The notes below the pieces were generated by a model. It made no database searches and was not told the origin of the DNA. It was given only the letters and a program-made list of their open reading frames with translations. Both the position numbers and the translations under genes were made by a program. 64,000 nt of DNA from an uncultured Paracoccaceae bacterium (lineage in GTDB: Bacteria; Pseudomonadota; Alphaproteobacteria; Rhodobacterales; Rhodobacteraceae): NCBI GenBank assembly GCA_947503965.1, contig CANNFU010000003.1, positions 186,001 to 250,000 on the forward strand. Direction: 5' to 3'. Positions 59,368-64,000 of this stretch are shown here, one piece after another (position 1 is the first letter of the stretch; every line of letters starts with the position of its first letter).

Positions 59368-62300
59368 TTAATAATCCCGCTCAAAAAAGATACCGACGCT
59401 GGTTTCCCCATCCTGATCGACGCTGCCTTTGGCGGTGATATCGTCGGTCAGGTCGAGGTTGAGGTTGATCTCGGTCCCGCCTTCGCTCGTCACGGTGACG
59501 TCAGTGTAGACATTGTCCGAGATATAGCGCCCGGCGCGGACGGCGGTTTGCCCTTCTTCATCGGTCGTGATGTCCAGGTCATCCAGCCCCACGTTCCGCC
59601 GCAGCCGGTCAAACGCACCACCGCCCCGCCCTGCAAGGGTGCTGACCGCAGAGGCAAGCTGGATCGCTTGCAAGGGGCTGATGCTGGACAGGTCCCGCCC
59701 GAAAATCAGCTGGGACAGCACCTCGTCCTGGGGCAGTTCGGGTACGGATTCAAACCGCACCTCTGGCTCGCCAGCCGGTCCTTCGACGATGATGTTGATG
59801 ACGGTGCCCGAATCCGTTTCGGTCGTCGCGACCAGCCGGATGAACGGGTCAAAATCCCCTTCGAGCGTGGCAGTGCCTTCGGTCAGCTCGAAACGCTGCT
59901 GCAGGATATCGATCCGCCCGCGCACCAGCGAAAACCGACCAACGGGAATGACATCGGCAGAAGTTCCGCCAATTTGCAGCCGTCCGCCCAATTCGGCATC
60001 AAGCCCGCGTCCGCGGATAAAAATACGATCCGGCGCGTCGATCCTTATGTCCAGCGGGAAAGCCCGGCGTGGTGTGCGGTTGCCATTCCCGTTGCCGTTT
60101 GCACCAGCTTCGGCCAAGGCATCGGCGCGGGCGAGTGTTTGCCGCACGCGCCTGTCTTCGCCCACATGAATGACCTCGGGCAGATCGCCCAAGGTGCTGA
60201 TAGACGATGATGGTACGCGCACATTCGTTTCCCCAAGGGTCAGCCGACCAGAGATCCGCGCGCCCCCCTGCAATGGGCCGTTCAGCGTGATCGCCCCGTC
60301 AATCGAGCTGCGATAAAGCTGGGGGTCCTGCAGGACCACGTTGTTAAGGTCCACCGTGATATTGGCGTTGTTAGTGCCTGTCAGCGCAACGGGTCCGTTC
60401 ACATTGATGCCCCCGCCGCTTTCAACCCGGCTTTGCAGATCAATCTGGGCGGTTCCGGCGTTCAGTCTGACCTGCCCGGTGATATCTGTCAGCGCCTCGC
60501 CCAGATTGGGTGCCGCCAGACGTCCGTCGCTAAAGGTGATCTGCCCACCAAGTGACGTCAGCGTTGGTGGTCCAACGATATCGAGGTCGAAATTCGCCAG
60601 CCCGCTCAGCCTGCGCGGGTCAAGCGCCCGGTTTGCCAGGGCCAGCGGCGCACTGCCGTCGATACTCATGTCAAGATTACCGTCTGCCCCGAACTGTCCG
60701 GCAATCTGGGCACCAAGGCCGCCGGGGCCTGTGCCGGTGGCATCAATCCGCCAATTGCCAGCCTCGTCCAGTGACGCACTGCCTGTCGCCCGGATCGGCC
60801 CGCTGATCTGATCGGTTAACACGCCCACGTCGCGCAAACTGGCGTTGAACCGGCCCTGACCAAGCCCCTGCGCACCGTTCAATGCGCCAACGACAGAGAC
60901 TTCGCGTGTTGAAACCTCAAGCGTGCGCACGGCAAGCACACCATCGGATTGCCCAAGCTGCGCATTGATCCGGCCTGTGCCCGCCAGTAGCGGGTCAACG
61001 GTGGGGTTGCCGATTTGCAGATCTTCGCTTTGCAGCCGGATTTGCGCGTCAAATGCGCTCAAATCCGGCAGGACCTGACCCGAGGCGGTTAGGTCGATGC
61101 TGCCATCCACAGGCTGGCCAATCAGCGGGGCATAGAGGCCAAGATCACCGACCTGCGCCCCAAGATCGCCGCTGATCTGATAATTTGCGGCTGGCCCCCC
61201 GACGGTGCCTTCAAAGGTTACGTCCGTGTCAGGGCCAGACAGCCGCAATGCCGTCTGTGTGGCATTATCCGCAGCCGGTTCTGCATCAAGGGTCAGCCGG
61301 ATCGGCCCGCTCAGGCTGGGGTCAAGCAAACCGGCATCGTTGATCTGTATGACCAGATCGGCGCTATTGGCCCCTTCAAGGCTGACATTGGCATCGCCCG
61401 TCGCGCGTAATGCGGGTGAGGTCAATGACAACCCCGTCATGCGCAGACTTTCGGCCGTCGGTCGCGCCACCTCGGCATTGAGCCGCGTTACCCCGCGCAG
61501 AAAGGGATCAAGCCTTTCGATCCCGGTCACGATGTTGCGGGTGGTCCCGTCTATGCCAAGGTCAAACCGCAATCCATCGGTCAACACGACCCCGCCAATG
61601 GCCAGATCAGCCGACCCGCTCAGCGGACGCCCGGTCAGCGCGGCAAAGCGGCCAAGATCATTCAGATCAAGGTTCAGGGCAAGGTTGACCGTCCGCCCGG
61701 TTTCCGTGGGGCTGACTGTTCCTTCGGTTGTGAAATTCGTGGCTGCCGCATTGCCGGATAGGGTGAAGGTGATATCGCCCGTTTGCGATGTGGACACCTG
61801 TCCGCCGATGGCGGCGGGTCCGGTCAGTTCCGGGATCACCTGGCTGAGTTCATTCACGCTGGCATCAAGTTCGCCGTTGATACCCTCGCTTGTCAGTTCC
61901 GCGTTTGCGTCAAGCTGGGCCGCATCGGTTTGGATCGTCAGGACATCCAGTCGCGTGCCTTCGGTATCGCGCGTGGCCGAGACCGAGATTTCCCCCGTTC
62001 CGGCAAGCACCCGATCAGCCTCGGGAATACCAACGGTCAGGTTGTTTGTCTGACCCGTAGCGATGATGCTGAATAACCCGTCAAGCGGGGTGATATTGGC
62101 GAGAATCCCCAGTTCTGCCGCGCCGCCGATGTCTTGGCCGACAAGCGTGGCAAAGCGTTCAAGACCTTCGACCGATGCGTTGATTGTTGCCCTGGTTTGA
62201 AAGCCGGATTCTGGGCCTGCAATCGTCGCCTCGGCCAGGGTATCAAGCCCGGCGCCGCTGAGGGTGAAGCGCGTGATTTCGGTTGGTTCCCCTTCGATCC

Positions 62301-63630
62301 GCGAGGCCACGAATTCGCCACCAATACTGTCGCCAAACGCCCGCGCCGCACCGGCGTCATCCAGTTGCAGACCTTGCGCGCCATAGCGCAGATTGGCGGT
62401 GATCCGCCCCACGTCCGCCCCTTCGCCGGGTTGCAGCAGCCCGCCACCTTGCAGGCTGATCGTGTCGACGCCCAGACCGGGCCGCGCCAGTGCATCAATG
62501 GTGATATCCGCCCGCCAGTCATCCGCAACGCGCGCATCATAATTCACTGTCAGGTCCATGCCATCGACGAATGTCTTTGGCCCGGTCAGCGGCAACAACA
62601 CGGGTTCGCCCCGTTCAGGGGTAATCCCGCCGGTCAGATCGATCAGCTCGGGCCAACCCTGTGCATCAATCCGCAAAGCACCCGACAGCGCAACCCGCCC
62701 GGCATCAAGCTCAAGCACTGGAATGTCGATGCGACCATCATCCGATTGGACCACTCGCGCGCCAAGTTGTGCGTCGGTCCCAAAGAACCCCTGATACTCT
62801 GCCGCGAACAGGGGCGAGATATCACCGCCCACATCAAGGCTGATTTCCCGGCGATCTTCAATTTCGGTCAGGCCGAATGTTCCGGTCAGACGGTCCTGCC
62901 CATTCGTCGCGATGGCAAGCGTCGCATCGAAGTTATTCAACGGCGCATCGCCTTCGATCGTTAGCCCGATCGCCGGACGCCCGGGCAGCCCGATGATCCG
63001 CGCGGCAATCCCGTCGGGCCCTTCTTCGAGGTTCAAAAGGACATCAAGATTGCGGGTGGCATTGACGAAAGCCCCGTCAATTTCGAAACGCCCGGTTTTG
63101 TCGCCCAGCCGTTGCGCAGTCACATTGGCCGATCCCTCACCATCGCTGAGCTGGGCGGTGCCTGTCAGCGACACCGCGATGGGTTCACCAAGGAACGCTT
63201 CGCCCAGTTCGATCCGGTCGATATTCAGCAGATCAAGCGCGATACTGACCGGGAGTTCCGGCAATGAAAAAGGTTGTGCTTCGGGGGACGGCCCGGTGTC
63301 TTCGGACACTGGCGGACGGGCAACCACGATACGCGCCGCGCTGATTTCCTCTACATCAATCGCGCCACGCAAAAGCGCCGAGCGGTTCCAGCTGAGCACG
63401 ATATCCTCAAGCGTCAGCCAGACACCTTCGGCGTCTGACACGGTCAGCACGTCGATTGTCGCCTCGGAACTCAGCGCGCCCTGAAAACCGATGATGCTGA
63501 CCTCGCGGCTGACACCGGACAGGTTATCCTCGATCAGGCTGGTCAGATAGCTTTTGTCTTCGTCCTCTTGGCTTTGCGCAAGGACGGTCATCGGCCATAA
63601 CAGCAGACATATGAATGCAAGATATCTCAA
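59368..63630 (-). CDS. tamB: Translocation and assembly module subunit TamB
   Basis: TamB (1420 residues) spans the periplasm as a long hydrophobic beta groove and, with TamA, helps insert outer-membrane proteins and move phospholipid. An N-terminal anchor/signal (MRYLAFICLLLWPMTVLAQS) is followed by DUF490/AsmA-like repeats throughout, rich in DLTG, GTGRIN and SLxG turns, and by the conserved C-terminus: VRGRIDILQQRFELTEGTAT, LSQLIFGRDLSSISPLQAIQ, LASAVSTLAGRGGGAFDRLR and GKSTDVTVTSEGG-like strands ending GIFFERDY. Its start overlaps the tamA stop by four bases. Confidence 0.93.
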   Translation of the reverse strand: MRYLAFICLLLWPMTVLAQSQEDEDKSYLTSLIEDNLSGVSREVSIIGFQGALSSEATIDVLTVSDAEGVWLTLEDIVLSWNRSALLRGAIDVEEISAARIVVARPPVSEDTGPSPEAQPFSLPELPVSIALDLLNIDRIELGEAFLGEPIAVSLTGTAQLSDGEGSANVTAQRLGDKTGRFEIDGAFVNATRNLDVLLNLEEGPDGIAARIIGLPGRPAIGLTIEGDAPLNNFDATLAIATNGQDRLTGTFGLTEIEDRREISLDVGGDISPLFAAEYQGFFGTDAQLGARVVQSDDGRIDIPVLELDAGRVALSGALRIDAQGWPELIDLTGGITPERGEPVLLPLTGPKTFVDGMDLTVNYDARVADDWRADITIDALARPGLGVDTISLQGGGLLQPGEGADVGRITANLRYGAQGLQLDDAGAARAFGDSIGGEFVASRIEGEPTEITRFTLSGAGLDTLAEATIAGPESGFQTRATINASVEGLERFATLVGQDIGGAAELGILANITPLDGLFSIIATGQTNNLTVGIPEADRVLAGTGEISVSATRDTEGTRLDVLTIQTDAAQLDANAELTSEGINGELDASVNELSQVIPELTGPAAIGGQVSTSQTGDITFTLSGNAAATNFTTEGTVSPTETGRTVNLALNLDLNDLGRFAALTGRPLSGSADLAIGGVVLTDGLRFDLGIDGTTRNIVTGIERLDPFLRGVTRLNAEVARPTAESLRMTGLSLTSPALRATGDANVSLEGANSADLVIQINDAGLLDPSLSGPIRLTLDAEPAADNATQTALRLSGPDTDVTFEGTVGGPAANYQISGDLGAQVGDLGLYAPLIGQPVDGSIDLTASGQVLPDLSAFDAQIRLQSEDLQIGNPTVDPLLAGTGRINAQLGQSDGVLAVRTLEVSTREVSVVGALNGAQGLGQGRFNASLRDVGVLTDQISGPIRATGSASLDEAGNWRIDATGTGPGGLGAQIAGQFGADGNLDMSIDGSAPLALANRALDPRRLSGLANFDLDIVGPPTLTSLGGQITFSDGRLAAPNLGEALTDITGQVRLNAGTAQIDLQSRVESGGGINVNGPVALTGTNNANITVDLNNVVLQDPQLYRSSIDGAITLNGPLQGGARISGRLTLGETNVRVPSSSISTLGDLPEVIHVGEDRRVRQTLARADALAEAGANGNGNGNRTPRRAFPLDIRIDAPDRIFIRGRGLDAELGGRLQIGGTSADVIPVGRFSLVRGRIDILQQRFELTEGTATLEGDFDPFIRLVATTETDSGTVINIIVEGPAGEPEVRFESVPELPQDEVLSQLIFGRDLSSISPLQAIQLASAVSTLAGRGGGAFDRLRRNVGLDDLDITTDEEGQTAVRAGRYISDNVYTDVTVTSEGGTEINLNLDLTDDITAKGSVDQDGETSVGIFFERDY

Positions 63631-64000
63631 AACGCCTGCCCGATCCCCACATAGACCTGCAGGTCTTCGCCTGCATCATCGCCACTGGCCTGTGTCGCCA
63701 GATCCAGCCGGATCGGCCCGATCCCGGTGTTGTAACGCAACCCGAAACCGGCCCCGGCATGGCTATTGCCGGCCTCAAAAGGCAATGAAGTATCGCCGAC
63801 CTGTCCGACATCATAGAACCCGACCAGCGATACGGTACGGTTCACGCGAAAACGCGCCTCAAGCTGCAGACCGGCAAATGATGTCCCGCCCGAGGTGATC
63901 ACCTCTCCATCCTCGATCCGATCAACGCCCAGATCATTATAGGGTTGCCCCCGCACGGTGCCGCCACCACCGGAATAGAACAGAAAATCAGCCGGCGCTT
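63627..64000 (-). CDS. tamA: TamA outer-membrane protein, C-terminal part (cut by window edge)
   Basis: The last about 124 residues of a BamA/TamA (Omp85) barrel are present: YSGGGGTVRGQPYNDLG contains the VRG(Y/Q) motif of the Omp85 barrel lid, RFRVNRTVSLVGFYDVGQVG follows, then GAGFGLRYNTGIGPIRLDLA and the C-terminal strand VYVGIGQAF with the terminal Phe. The gene overlaps tamB by four bases, the conserved tamAB arrangement. The POTRA domains lie beyond the window. Confidence 0.93.
   Translation of the reverse strand, partial: APADFLFYSGGGGTVRGQPYNDLGVDRIEDGEVITSGGTSFAGLQLEARFRVNRTVSLVGFYDVGQVGDTSLPFEAGNSHAGAGFGLRYNTGIGPIRLDLATQASGDDAGEDLQVYVGIGQAF

Noticed and set aside
1-64000. CRISPR arrays, tRNA and rRNA genes, phage attachment sites
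   Set aside because: No regularly spaced direct repeats, cloverleaf-like sequences, rRNA segments or integrase genes were recognised by reading.

Overview
The window is about 64 kb of GC-rich DNA from an alphaproteobacterium. It carries a bacteriochlorophyll/carotenoid photosynthesis gene cluster with a pufQBALMX operon, so the source is most likely a Rhodobacterales (Rhodobacter/Roseobacter-group) phototroph. The combination of pufX (rather than pufC) with otherwise roseobacter-like gene content suggests a Loktanella/Yoonia- or Rhodobaca-type lineage; this is inference from gene content, not a database match.

Layout. 1-5.9 kb (minus strand): a peptide/nickel-type ABC importer operon (binding protein, GNAT acetyltransferase, two permeases, fused double ATPase) ending in an aldehyde dehydrogenase cut by the window edge. 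6.3-8.0 kb: panBC. 8.05-10.7 kb: an MFS transporter and an M20 deacylase. 10.7-14.9 kb: a lipid-linked sugar module (GT2 glycosyltransferase, polytopic STT3-like membrane protein, GtrA flippase, methyltransferase). 15.0-21.4 kb: a hydantoinase-A-type protein, then a CDP-alcohol phosphotransferase with a three-part ABC importer in the arrangement of E. coli ynjF/ynjBCD. 21.5-22.2 kb: a membrane diguanylate cyclase.

22.3-36.9 kb is the main photosynthesis block. crtD-crtC run leftward; crtE-crtF-bchCXYZ-pufQBALMX-dxs run rightward with overlapping or very close genes. It makes spheroidene-pathway carotenoids, reduces the chlorin ring (BchXYZ), converts the C3 side chain (BchC), and builds the LH1 antenna, reaction centre L/M and PufX. 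dxs supplies isoprenoid precursor. A second block at 49.9-53.8 kb (bchG, a BCD-family membrane protein, bchP, idi, leftward) attaches and reduces the bacteriochlorophyll tail. CrtJ/PpsR-type TGT-N12-ACA palindromes lie before crtD/crtE (one), bchC (one) and bchG (three). crtA, crtI, crtB, bchFNBHLM, bchID, puhA and ppsR are not in the window, so the cluster is split.

Between the two blocks are ordinary genes: a DapA-like lyase/aldolase, an RlmL-type rRNA methyltransferase, a Slam-like outer-membrane protein beside two tandem CAP-domain lipoproteins, gloB, clpA, a MotA/MotB-like motor pair with a very long coiled coil, and chaC. From 54 kb on: a DUF2059 protein, a ThuA/Gfo-Idh sugar pair, a Hint-domain protein, an unrecognised protein and tamB/tamA (tamA cut by the window edge).

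No tRNA, rRNA, CRISPR array or intact insertion sequence was seen. Several small palindromic repeats recur; two lie in frame inside conserved genes (bchY, rlmL-like).
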